Of a stretch of 64,000 nt of DNA, positions 16,998 through 25,316 are shown piece after piece (within the stretch, counting starts at the first letter, position 1; each line of letters begins with the position of its first letter). The stretch spans positions 1 to 64,000 of the forward strand of contig CANFUE010000003.1 of the NCBI GenBank assembly GCA_947450115.1, written 5' to 3'. The notes beneath the pieces were generated by a model. It searched no databases. It was not told the DNA's origin and saw only the letters and a program-made list of their open reading frames with translations. Source of the stretch: Acidimicrobiaceae bacterium. Lineage in GTDB: Bacteria; Actinomycetota; Acidimicrobiia; Acidimicrobiales; Ilumatobacteraceae. The translations under genes and the position numbers were made by a program.

Positions 16998-18049
16998 GTG
17001 ATTCCACTAGTTCCTCCATTCTGCAAGAAGTGCAGCCACAAAAGCCATGGGTGAATAGGCGGCAATCTGTACGTGAACTTGCACGGCCTGTCGGGATCGC
17101 TGTTTTGGCGGCAAGTGTCATTGTCTTAGTTACTGGGCTCGCGGGGCCACTCGGCTTCTATTTGGCTTTTATTGTGTCATTCATAGTTGTGTCATTCATC
17201 GACGGTATGCGCCACGACAAAGTGAAGGCAATTGACAAAGTAATGACCACATTGGTGACCGCAGGATTCGCAACAGCGTTCATCCCATGGGCCTCAATTT
17301 TATTCACTGTGTTTCAGCGTGGTGCGTCTGCAATTTACCTTGGATACTTCACGCACGATATGGCTTATACCTCGGCCGATGATGAGCTGGGTATGGGAGG
17401 GTTGTCGCATGCCCTCGTAGGTTCTCTTCTCATTTTGCTGATGGCGTCAGTCATAGCAATCCCTTTTGGGGTAGTGACAGCGTTGTACATCACGGAAATC
17501 AAAGGAAAATTAAGCGGAGTTGTTCGTGTAATTATTCAATCAATGAGTGGTGTGCCGTCGATTGTTGCAGGGCTATTTGTGTATGCAGTTGTGGTATCGC
17601 GTTACAGCTTTAGCGGCATTGCAGGCGCCTTGGCATTGTCAATTCTCATGCTCCCAACAGTGGCAAGAACTTCTGAAGAAGTATTAAAACTTGTTCCAGA
17701 CGATCTGCGCAGTTCTGCATACGCGCTTGGGGCCTCACAAATGGCCACCACCTTTCGTATTGTTTTGCCCACCGCACGTTCCGGGCTCATTACAGCGTCG
17801 ATGCTTGGCCTTGCACGTGTTGCCGGTGAAACAGCTCCGCTCATTCTGACGGCGTATTACTCGGCGGTGTATTCACTGAAAATAACTGGTCAACCGCTTG
17901 CTTCGTTGCCCATGTATATTTTCCAGAACTTTTCAACTGGTACCGATACAGCACTTACCCGAGCATGGGGTGGCGCCGCAGTTCTTTTGAGTTTTATTTT
18001 TATTCTTTTCATTATTGCTCGTGTTGTGGGCAGAGGTTCAAGGAAGTAA
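16994..18049 (+). CDS. pstA: Phosphate ABC transporter permease PstA
   Basis: A 351-residue permease, longer than usual because of an extended N-terminus holding two extra helices (AVLAASVIVLVTGLAGPLGF and FYLAFIVSFIVVSFI). The transport domain has SMSGVPSIVAGLFVYAV, the EAA-type RTSEEVLKLVPDDLRSSAYA and ARVAGETAPLILTAYYS. It pairs with PstC. The ATG overlaps the pstC stop (ATGA), so translation is coupled. Confidence 0.93.
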   Translation: MSDSTSSSILQEVQPQKPWVNRRQSVRELARPVGIAVLAASVIVLVTGLAGPLGFYLAFIVSFIVVSFIDGMRHDKVKAIDKVMTTLVTAGFATAFIPWASILFTVFQRGASAIYLGYFTHDMAYTSADDELGMGGLSHALVGSLLILLMASVIAIPFGVVTALYITEIKGKLSGVVRVIIQSMSGVPSIVAGLFVYAVVVSRYSFSGIAGALALSILMLPTVARTSEEVLKLVPDDLRSSAYALGASQMATTFRIVLPTARSGLITASMLGLARVAGETAPLILTAYYSAVYSLKITGQPLASLPMYIFQNFSTGTDTALTRAWGGAAVLLSFIFILFIIARVVGRGSRK

Positions 18050-18053
18050 CACC

Positions 18054-18908
18054 ATGGAAAATGACGACATCAATCTCGTAGTGAACGCCACAAATACGAA
18101 TGCCGTAACAGGAGGAAATGTTTTGGACGAAGGTCGCGTAGGAACAAACGGTTTGCAAACAAAAGGCATTCATGTTTGGTTTGGAAAACATCATGTACTC
18201 GAAGATATTTCGTTAGATTTTCCCGCAAATAGTGTGACTGGCCTCATCGGGCCATCTGGTTGTGGAAAGTCAACGTTTCTTCGCGTACTCAACCGCATGC
18301 ACGAGTTCATTCCAGGTGCCGCTATGGCCGGAGAAGTATTTCTCGACGGCGAGGAAATTTATGGCCCAAAGGTCGACGTCACAGCAATGCGCCTCAAAGT
18401 GGGCATGGTTTTTCAAAAGCCAAACCCCTTTCCTTCAATGACCATTGCTGAGAACGTTCTTGCAGGTTTAAAACTCGCCAACATCAAAGTGCAAGACAAA
18501 GACAGCCTTTTGGAAGAGTGCCTGACCCGTGCCGGCTTGTGGAAAGAAGTGAAAGATCGCTTGAAATTGTCGGGCTCTTCACTCTCTGGTGGCCAGCAGC
18601 AGCGGCTATGCATCGCCCGTGCTCTTGCTGTAAAGCCAAAAGTATTGCTGATGGACGAACCATGTTCTGCTCTCGACCCGGCTTCAACTTTGAAGGTAGA
18701 AGAAACTATTGTGCAATTATCTGCCGACATGACCATCGTGGTGGTAACGCACAATATGCAACAAGCAGCACGCGTTTCCGACTTCTGTGCGTTCTTTTTG
18801 TCTGATGGTGGCCCTGGACAAGTTGTAGAAGCCGACCGCACTGCTGTGATTTTTAGCTCGCCTTCTGATCAGCGCACGGCAGACTACGTTCAAGGTCGCT
18901 TCGGCTGA
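18054..18908 (+). CDS. pstB: Phosphate ABC transporter ATP-binding protein PstB
   Basis: A 284-residue ATPase: Walker A GPSGCGKST, the PstB-specific FLRVLNRMHEFIPGA, Q-loop FQKPNPFPSM, signature LSGGQQQR, Walker B VLLMDEPCSALDP and H-loop THNMQQA. An extra N-terminal 36 residues with low homology may mean the true start is slightly internal. It lies 4 bp after pstA. It drives phosphate import through PstCA. Confidence 0.95.
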   Translation: MENDDINLVVNATNTNAVTGGNVLDEGRVGTNGLQTKGIHVWFGKHHVLEDISLDFPANSVTGLIGPSGCGKSTFLRVLNRMHEFIPGAAMAGEVFLDGEEIYGPKVDVTAMRLKVGMVFQKPNPFPSMTIAENVLAGLKLANIKVQDKDSLLEECLTRAGLWKEVKDRLKLSGSSLSGGQQQRLCIARALAVKPKVLLMDEPCSALDPASTLKVEETIVQLSADMTIVVVTHNMQQAARVSDFCAFFLSDGGPGQVVEADRTAVIFSSPSDQRTADYVQGRFG

Positions 18909-18918
18909 CCATAGTCGA

Positions 18919-18940
18919 GTTTGCTCAGAGTTAACTTTGG
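18919..18940 (+). promoter_or_regulatory. Weak PHO-box-like repeats before pstS
   Basis: GTTTGCTCAGA (18919-18929) is followed directly by GTTAACTTTGG (18930-18940), an 11-bp period like the box before pstC but with poorer matches. It suggests that pstS may have its own PhoP-responsive promoter in the 127-bp gap. Inference from spacing only. Confidence 0.35.
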
Positions 18941-19035
18941 GCACCCCAACGCGTCACTCATAACACCTTTTGTCTTTTCATTGACCACGTAGATTTCTTC
19001 TTGTAAGCAACCCCTACTTGGAGGAAATCACACAT

Positions 19036-20463
19036 ATGAAACTGTCAAAGAAGTATGTTGTCGGTCTTGCGGCCACAGCAATTGTTGGGTCCTTTGGACT
19101 CACCGGAGTTGCTCATGCGGCAACAATCACCGGTGGTGGCGCAACTTTCCCGTTGAACCTCATGGAATCATGTCGCGCCACATTTGCTGGCGATACAACA
19201 GCTAACGCAGCTGGAGACAAAATGGACTACACCGGCGTTGGTTCTGGTACTGGTCGAGCCAACTTCTTCAAGGGTGACTATAAGTTTGCGATGTCAGACT
19301 CACTCTGGAAGACATCAGAGATCACAACAGCCGCTGCAACATCTGGTGGCGCATCCCGCACTGCAACAAACTTTGTGTTCATGCCCCTTATCTCAGGTGC
19401 AATCAACGTTGCATACAATCTTGAAGGTGTAAAGCCTGAGGGCACTGTTTTGCAGATGTCGTCCGCAACTGTTGCGAAAATCTTTGCGGCTCAAATCACC
19501 AAGTGGAATGACCCAGCAATTCTTGCTGACAACCCAGTTGCTGCTCAGCCACAACTTCTTGGATTGAATGGCCAGGCGAAGTTCGTTTTGGCAAAAGGCA
19601 AGAAGGCAACACAAGCTCTTCTGACCGCGACTTTGACCACAAAAGTTGTAGACAAAAAGACGAAAAACCTCATCATCACCTCAAGCGTTGATGGTGGAAA
19701 GACAGTGAAAAACGTCTACAACAAGAAGCCAAAAGTTGGCAAGCTTTCTTTGACAGTTCCGTACGCAGTAGGAACTGTGTATTCAATTACTCTCGATAAG
19801 GCTCTTCTGGGAACAGTTTCGGTAGATGCAACAACAGTCACCATTCCTGATACAGCAATCACCGTGTACAAGCGCAAAGATACTTCGGGTACCACTAACA
19901 ACTTTGCGAACTACTTGAACAAGACCCAGCCAACCATTTGGACCAAAGCCACAAACGATGCATTCGATACAGCTTTCCCAGGAACAGTTCCTACCGATGG
20001 TTCATTCGTTGCAGCGCAAGGTAACGACGGCGTTGCAAACGGTGTGATGGGTAAAAACGGTGCAATTGGTTATGCAGAAGTTTCGTTCGTCAATGAGCGT
20101 CAACTTGCTGGTAAGTCAATCGCTTCGGCAAAAATCAAAAATGGTGCAGGCGAGTTCATCGCTGGAAGCTCTGCCGGTGCAAGGCTTGCAGTAAGTGCAG
20201 CCGCTACCGATGCAACAACCGGCATCGTGACCTTCAACTATGACAACACAGTGTCGGGCGCATACCCCATCACTGCCGTGTCGTACGGAATGGCTAACAC
20301 AGCTGGTTTTGATACAAGTGCAAACAACACCATTGTGAAGAACTACGTCAACTACGTACTCGACACATGTGCTCCAGCAGTTGCTGAAATCAAGGGTTAC
20401 GCACAACTTCCTGCAAACTTGGTAACTATCTCCAAGGCCCTTGCAGCCAAGATTGGCGCATAA
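19036..20463 (+). CDS. pstS: Phosphate-binding protein PstS with an internal insertion
   Basis: A 475-residue secreted phosphate-binding protein. Residues ITGGGATFPLNLMESC and GVGSGTGRANF match the phosphate-binding N-lobe, and KRKDTSGTTNNFANYL matches the conserved SGTT loop. Between ITKWNDPAILADNP and that loop is an extra Lys-rich, beta-rich block of about 100 residues (residues about 168-267) that normal PstS lacks. The signal peptide ends AHA-A without a lipobox cysteine, so the protein is probably not a lipoprotein. ATG 19036 follows a GGAGG Shine-Dalgarno. It is last in pstC-A-B-S, an unusual order. Confidence 0.92.
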   Translation: MKLSKKYVVGLAATAIVGSFGLTGVAHAATITGGGATFPLNLMESCRATFAGDTTANAAGDKMDYTGVGSGTGRANFFKGDYKFAMSDSLWKTSEITTAAATSGGASRTATNFVFMPLISGAINVAYNLEGVKPEGTVLQMSSATVAKIFAAQITKWNDPAILADNPVAAQPQLLGLNGQAKFVLAKGKKATQALLTATLTTKVVDKKTKNLIITSSVDGGKTVKNVYNKKPKVGKLSLTVPYAVGTVYSITLDKALLGTVSVDATTVTIPDTAITVYKRKDTSGTTNNFANYLNKTQPTIWTKATNDAFDTAFPGTVPTDGSFVAAQGNDGVANGVMGKNGAIGYAEVSFVNERQLAGKSIASAKIKNGAGEFIAGSSAGARLAVSAAATDATTGIVTFNYDNTVSGAYPITAVSYGMANTAGFDTSANNTIVKNYVNYVLDTCAPAVAEIKGYAQLPANLVTISKALAAKIGA

Positions 20464-20484
20464 GTACTTCGTACTGAATACGTA

Positions 20485-20811
20485 TTAATTAGCTGCTACC
20501 GCAGTGGTTGAAGTCTCTGGTGAGGTTTCAGCTACTGCGGTAGTTTGCGTTTCGGGCAGAGTTGAAGAGCCGTCAACTGAGGTTGTCGATTCACTGATTG
20601 TCGGCCCTGGTTTATCTGCAATTGTTGGATCTGGTTCACGAGGTTTGTCTTTGGGCAAAGTGGACGTAGTGGTCACAATGACCCAGCTCACATCGGGCCA
20701 CGGAATGGAGTTTTGAGGTGGTGGGTCGCTAGGGCGCTGCAGAATCCACGTGGTTAATGAAGCTCCACAAACAACAGCCGAGGCAATGGTGGCGCGACCA
20801 ATGCGTCTCAT
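20485..20811 (-). CDS. Small membrane-anchored Thr/Ser/Pro-rich protein
   Basis: A 108-residue protein with an N-terminal hydrophobic segment (IGRATIASAVVCGASLTTWIL) and a Pro/Thr/Ser-rich tail ending TTAVAETSPETSTTAVAAN. It looks exported with a disordered outer part; no family recognised. Its ATG overlaps the stop of the mscS-like gene by 4 bp, so they are co-translated. The DNA near the stop has inverted copies of CTACCGCAGT, caused by the repetitive tail. Confidence 0.55.
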   Translation of the reverse strand: MRRIGRATIASAVVCGASLTTWILQRPSDPPPQNSIPWPDVSWVIVTTTSTLPKDKPREPDPTIADKPGPTISESTTSVDGSSTLPETQTTAVAETSPETSTTAVAAN

Positions 20812-21644
20812 GGAGCACCTTCAATGGCGATGCGATGACGAATTTCGCGAGCTACTTTCCATTGCTGGGCAGGAAGCGTGCGCCCAGCAAAACGCAGTTC
20901 AATAGTTTCTGCACCAATATCTTCAACACCCGAAACCACAGGTTGCTCAAGAATGAGCGGGGCCCATTCGGGGTCGTGAGAAATGTCGTGGCCAATGCGG
21001 TTGAGCATTTCAATGGCGGCATCGAGGTCTCCTTCACGAGAAACAGGAATGTTGATGAGTACACGAGCCCAGTCGCGCGAGAGGTTGACGGTTTGGCGCA
21101 AGCCACCATTGGCGATGGTGACGAGGTCACCATCGAACGTGCGAATTTTGGTGACGCGCAAAGTGACTTCTTCAACGCGGCCCTCAATCCAGCCAACAGG
21201 TACCAGTGGCCCCACGCGCACCACATCGCCCACGCCAAATTGGCGTTCGGAAATAATAAAGATGCCAGCAAGTACGTCGCCAACTATTTGTTGGGCACCA
21301 AAACCAAGACCTGCACCCACGATGGATACCAATGGCACCACTGCGGCTGCTGGCAAGTTGAGAAGGAGCAGCGTCCATACAAAGGCCACTGTGGCGATGG
21401 TGAAGTTGATGCCCCATCGGGCGGCTCCGAGAAGCGCACCTTGGTAGGCACCAATAGCGTTGTGGTCGAGCGGGTCGGCTGCTGCACGCTGGCGCTTTAA
21501 ACGTTCGGCCTGAAAGTTGGAAACGAGCCCAACAGCCCGCGTGACAAAGAAGGCCCCTGAAGTGATGGCAACAATGAGGAGCCCTTCATCGCGAAGCCAG
21601 TTCCAGGCCCCCGTTGCTCGTTGGGCTGCTACAAGAGAAATCAT
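20808..21644 (-). CDS. MscS-family mechanosensitive channel
   Basis: A 278-residue channel: transmembrane helices before LPAAAVVPLVSIVGAGLGFGAQQ, then the conserved pore-lining/beta-domain sequence DVLAGIFIISERQFGVGDVV and RVEEVTLRVTKIRTFDGD. It opens on hypo-osmotic shock and releases solutes. ATG 21644 (protein MISLVAAQRATG) was chosen; a longer frame would overlap the divergent molybdopterin oxidoreductase. It overlaps the small gene downstream by 4 bp. Confidence 0.88.
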   Translation of the reverse strand: MISLVAAQRATGAWNWLRDEGLLIVAITSGAFFVTRAVGLVSNFQAERLKRQRAAADPLDHNAIGAYQGALLGAARWGINFTIATVAFVWTLLLLNLPAAAVVPLVSIVGAGLGFGAQQIVGDVLAGIFIISERQFGVGDVVRVGPLVPVGWIEGRVEEVTLRVTKIRTFDGDLVTIANGGLRQTVNLSRDWARVLINIPVSREGDLDAAIEMLNRIGHDISHDPEWAPLILEQPVVSGVEDIGAETIELRFAGRTLPAQQWKVAREIRHRIAIEGAP

Positions 21645-21680
21645 CTGCGCTTCAGCATAACGAGGTGCAAAGATAGACAA

Positions 21681-23717
21681 GTGACGCTCACCACCACCGT
21701 TCTTGGTACTTGCCACCACGATTGCCCCGATTCGTGTGGATGGCAGGTGTCGGTAGAGGGTGGGGTGGCAGTCAAGATGCGCGGAAATCCTGCTCACCCC
21801 TACTCGCAAGGGGAGTTGTGCCCCAAGGTGAACCATTTTGTGGAGCGGGTCTACAGCCCGCAACGCATTACCACACCTTTAGTACGTACCGGTACTAAAG
21901 GCGAAGGAATGTTCCGTGAAGCATCGTGGAGTGAAGCGTTGGCGCTTGTCGCGCAAAAGACCCATGAGGCAATAAACAAACACGGAGGCGAAACAGTGCT
22001 GCCGTGGTCGTCGGCAGGTAACCAGGGTCTTTTGCAGATGTCGTCGCTCGACCGCAGGCTGTTTGCGCGGATGGGTTCTTCGCAAACGGTGGGGGCACTG
22101 TGTGGAAGTGTTGCCAAGAGTGGCTTTATGGCAACCACGGGTTCTGCCCGCAGCACCAACCCCATGAATATTGTTGATGCGCAGTACATCGTTTTATGGG
22201 GAACCAATACGCGACTTACCAACAGGCACCTCTGGCCATTTATTGAAGAGGCGCGTAACAAGGGTGCAAAAGTTGTGGTGGTCGACCCCATTCGCACCAT
22301 GACGGCCGATGAAGCAGATTGGTTTATTCAGCCGTTTCCCGGAACCGACACTGCACTGATGCTTGCAATGATGTACGTCATTATTCGTGACGAATTATAT
22401 GATGACGAGTTTGTTGCGCAACACACCGAAGGATTCGAGGAGCTGCGTACAGAAGTCGCTACGTGGACACCTGAACGCGCAGCAGACGAGTGTGGTGTTA
22501 CGGCAAGCGAAATTGAGAAGTTTGCGCGCGAATATGCAACTGCTCAACCGGCATTTATTCGTACAGTCATTGGTGCTGAACATCGTGAAAATGGCGCCAT
22601 GTTATTTCGCGCTATGGCATGCTTGCCAACGCTCACAGGCGCCTGGAAACACCGTGGGGGCGGGTTGTCACGCAGTGTGGGTTCATGGTTTAACGATTTT
22701 GTTGACTCTTCTGTTTTTGATTCTGAGCACTTAGCACAAGGAAAACCACGACGCGCACTGGCATTTACGCAGTTGGGTCAAGTACTCACCGATACCTCAC
22801 TCACGCCATCGATATCGGTGTTATATGTCTGGAATGGCAACCCTGTTTTAACCTGCCCCAATAGTGCGCTGACTCGCCAAGGCTTAATGCGAGAAGATTT
22901 GTTTACCGTAGTGAGTGAACAGTTTCTCACCGACACCGCAAAATATGCCGACGTGATATTTCCCGCAGCAATGCAAATAGAACAACGCGATGTGGTGCCG
23001 GCATGGGGTCATTTATATTTAGGTTGGAATGAAGCAGCAATTGCGCCAGTGGGTGAATGCGTACCGAATACCGAACTCTTCCGCCGACTTGCGCATGCAA
23101 TGGGGTATACCGAACCTGAGTTATTTGAAAGCGATGATTCGCTCATCGCTTCAGCGCTACACGGGATAGATATTGAACAATTGAAGCGTGATGGGTTTAT
23201 TCCGTTACCGAATATTGATGAAGTCCTTTTTTCCGACGGTGTATTTGGAACTGCGTCGGGTAAAGCGCAATTAGCAAGCAAAGATCTTGCTGCACGTGGT
23301 CTTTCGTCTGTCCCTACATATGTGCAGTCATCGTCGCGCGCAGGTTCGGCAGAGTTTCCATTAGTGATGTTGACACCAAAACAACACACACGCTTTTTGA
23401 ATACGAGCTACTCGCATTTGCCGCAGCACGGGCCACGTGAAGAAGGGCCATACGTGGAAATGTGTGCGAGTGATGCAACTGCAAGGGGCTTAGAAAATGG
23501 AGCACAGGCACGAGTGGTGAATGAGCGCGGAGAGATGCTGCTGCCCGTCAAAATTAGTACTCGTTTGCCGGTAGGCGTAGTGGCAGTTCCCTTTGGTTGG
23601 TGGGATGCAAGCCATGCAAACGCAAGCAATGTGAACGATCTGACCAGCGATGCGCATACCGACTGGGGTGGTGGAGTGAGTTTCCACGACACGTTGGTGC
23701 AGGTGCTCTCGGCGTAA
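21681..23717 (+). CDS. Molybdopterin-dependent oxidoreductase (formate dehydrogenase/DMSO reductase family)
   Basis: A 678-residue protein. The N-terminal CHHDCPDSC and a fourth Cys in GELCPKV bind a 4Fe-4S cluster; GNPAHPYSQ follows. YIVLWGTNTRLTNRHLW and VVVDPIRTMTADEADWFIQP belong to the molybdopterin domain, where ALCGSVAKSGF may hold the Mo ligand. The C-terminal molydop_binding domain has TPKQHTRFLNTSYSHLPQ. The substrate is not clear; relatives act on formate, thiosulfate or other compounds. GTG 21681 was taken because it precedes the cluster motif closely. The next gene is a flavoprotein 32 bp downstream. Confidence 0.85.
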   Translation: MTLTTTVLGTCHHDCPDSCGWQVSVEGGVAVKMRGNPAHPYSQGELCPKVNHFVERVYSPQRITTPLVRTGTKGEGMFREASWSEALALVAQKTHEAINKHGGETVLPWSSAGNQGLLQMSSLDRRLFARMGSSQTVGALCGSVAKSGFMATTGSARSTNPMNIVDAQYIVLWGTNTRLTNRHLWPFIEEARNKGAKVVVVDPIRTMTADEADWFIQPFPGTDTALMLAMMYVIIRDELYDDEFVAQHTEGFEELRTEVATWTPERAADECGVTASEIEKFAREYATAQPAFIRTVIGAEHRENGAMLFRAMACLPTLTGAWKHRGGGLSRSVGSWFNDFVDSSVFDSEHLAQGKPRRALAFTQLGQVLTDTSLTPSISVLYVWNGNPVLTCPNSALTRQGLMREDLFTVVSEQFLTDTAKYADVIFPAAMQIEQRDVVPAWGHLYLGWNEAAIAPVGECVPNTELFRRLAHAMGYTEPELFESDDSLIASALHGIDIEQLKRDGFIPLPNIDEVLFSDGVFGTASGKAQLASKDLAARGLSSVPTYVQSSSRAGSAEFPLVMLTPKQHTRFLNTSYSHLPQHGPREEGPYVEMCASDATARGLENGAQARVVNERGEMLLPVKISTRLPVGVVAVPFGWWDASHANASNVNDLTSDAHTDWGGGVSFHDTLVQVLSA

Positions 23718-23749
23718 CGTCGCTTCAAGAGAACTGCCTTGGGGGATGT

Positions 23750-25156
23750 ATGAACGATGTTGATGTCGTAGTAATTGGTTCTGGTATAGCCGGTTTATCT
23801 GCAGCAAATAGCGCTTGGGAATCTGGCTTAAAACGGGTACTCATTGCAGAAAGTGAGGGAGTTGTTGGCGGTTCGTCGCGGCTCTCAGGCGGCATTGTGA
23901 TGGGTGCACCAACACGTTTTCAACAGGCTGCAGGCATTGCCGATACAGCCGATGCACTGTTTAACGATTACATGGCTATCAACCAATGGATGGTGGAAGC
24001 CGGTGTGGTGCGCACATATTGCAATGAAGCTGGGCCAACTGTCGATTGGTTAGGCGACCTAGGTGTGCAGTTTCACGACGAGCTCATTTTTGGCGGCGGG
24101 GAAATTGTGCCACGGTGTCATTGTGCTGTGAATAATGGCCAAGGAATTATTGATGCGCTGCATGCAAAGGCACGTGAACGCGATATCGATATTGCTCTTG
24201 GTCAACGCGTCAACAGGCTGCTGGTTGAAAACGGACGAGTAGTAGGAGTCGCTGTTGGCGATGACGAAATTCGTGCAGGTGCAGTCATTGTTGCATCAGG
24301 TGGTTTCTCTTTAAATAAAGAACGCCTCGCTGAGTTGTATCCGGCAGCAGCTGCGATGGGCGACTGGTTGTGGTACATCGGAGCCGATGGCGCTCGTGGT
24401 GACGCGCTCGATTTTGTTGAGCCTTTAAATGCACAAATCATTGGGCAAAATCGCGGTTTGCGTTTGTTGCACCCCAACTTCATTAATGCTGTTGAACCAT
24501 TTCTGCCGGGGTGGATGGTGTTGGTCAATAAACATGGTCAACGTTTTGGAACCGAGTCGGCACCATATGGCGTGATGGATGGTTTTATGCGAGCTCAAGG
24601 TGATGTTGCATACGTCATTTTCGACGACCTTGTATTGCATCCCGAGCGTGGGCCACAAGTTGCAACGTATAAGCAATCAATTCCTGGTCGCGGTGCAGAG
24701 CGTCACAATGCAAACTGGAATGCAATCATGGTGGAAGACATGGTGAAAGCTGGTCGCATTAAATCGAGTGACACCATTGAAGGTCTTGCGCAAGAACTCG
24801 GACTACCGAAAGAAAAACTTGCAGGAACAATTGCGCGTTACAACGCAGGTGCACATGCAGGTGTCGACGATTACAACAAAGAAGAAAAGTTTCTGCGCCC
24901 ACTTGAGAATCCACTTTTTTATGGTGCTGAAGTGCGCCCAGCAACGTTGTGTTTCACTGCTGTGGGTATGCGTATCGATAGCCAGGCGCGTGTACTCAAC
25001 GACATTGGCGAAGTAATTCCTGGTTTGTATGGGGCAGGGGAATGCACTGGCGGAATTATTGGCGACCGCTATGTGGGCAGTGGCAACTCGCTATCGAACG
25101 GGGCCACCTTTGGCCGGATTGCCGGCCGGTCGGTGGGAACCACTTTCCATGCCTAA
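23750..25156 (+). CDS. FAD-dependent oxidoreductase, FAD_binding_2 family
   Basis: A 468-residue flavoprotein: GSGIAGLSAANSAW dinucleotide motif at the N-terminus, SRLSGGIVMG, a capping domain around residues 250-370 and the C-terminal GAGECTGGIIGDRYVGSGNS FAD loop. It belongs with fumarate-reductase/3-ketosteroid dehydrogenase-type flavoproteins; the substrate is unknown. ATG 23750 follows GGGGGATGT. Being next to a molybdopterin oxidoreductase, it may take part in the same pathway. Confidence 0.85.
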   Translation: MNDVDVVVIGSGIAGLSAANSAWESGLKRVLIAESEGVVGGSSRLSGGIVMGAPTRFQQAAGIADTADALFNDYMAINQWMVEAGVVRTYCNEAGPTVDWLGDLGVQFHDELIFGGGEIVPRCHCAVNNGQGIIDALHAKARERDIDIALGQRVNRLLVENGRVVGVAVGDDEIRAGAVIVASGGFSLNKERLAELYPAAAAMGDWLWYIGADGARGDALDFVEPLNAQIIGQNRGLRLLHPNFINAVEPFLPGWMVLVNKHGQRFGTESAPYGVMDGFMRAQGDVAYVIFDDLVLHPERGPQVATYKQSIPGRGAERHNANWNAIMVEDMVKAGRIKSSDTIEGLAQELGLPKEKLAGTIARYNAGAHAGVDDYNKEEKFLRPLENPLFYGAEVRPATLCFTAVGMRIDSQARVLNDIGEVIPGLYGAGECTGGIIGDRYVGSGNSLSNGATFGRIAGRSVGTTFHA

Positions 25157-25169
25157 ATCGTCATTTTTG

Positions 25170-25188
25170 ACCCTTATTCCATAAGGGT
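25170..25188. terminator. Weak hairpin after the flavoprotein gene
   Basis: ACCCTTAT (25170-25177) pairs with ATAAGGGT (25181-25188) over a TCC loop. A run of five T lies before the stem and three T after, so it could end transcription in either direction. Confidence 0.4.
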
Positions 25189-25219
25189 TTGGCAACTTAG
25201 ACAAACATGAGATTGCTTC

Positions 25220-25260
25220 TTAGGGTTCTCTTACTCTTTTCTTAGAGAATCTCTAGGAAC
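25220..25260 (+). promoter_or_regulatory. Inverted-repeat region before the redox operon
   Basis: TTCTCT (25226-25231) and AGAGAA (25244-25249) form an inverted pair 12 nt apart, and CTTAGAGA/TCTCTAGG (25241-25256) forms a second near-palindrome. The 12-mer CTTAGAGAATCT is also in the promoter of the phosphonate transporter (34250-34261). It may be a regulator site or part of the promoter. Confidence 0.35.
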
Positions 25261-25316
25261 GACAACGAAAGTGTCTTTTGTCAAAGGGCATCCGCCCCCC
25301 AACACAGGAGAATCCA

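Noticed and set aside
20493-20542. CTACCGCAGT inverted copies as terminator
   Set aside because: They arise from repeated TTAVA codons in the small protein and have no T-run.
21681-23717. Selenocysteine in the formate-dehydrogenase-like protein
   Set aside because: The frame has no internal TGA, and a Cys is present in ALCGSVAKSG.
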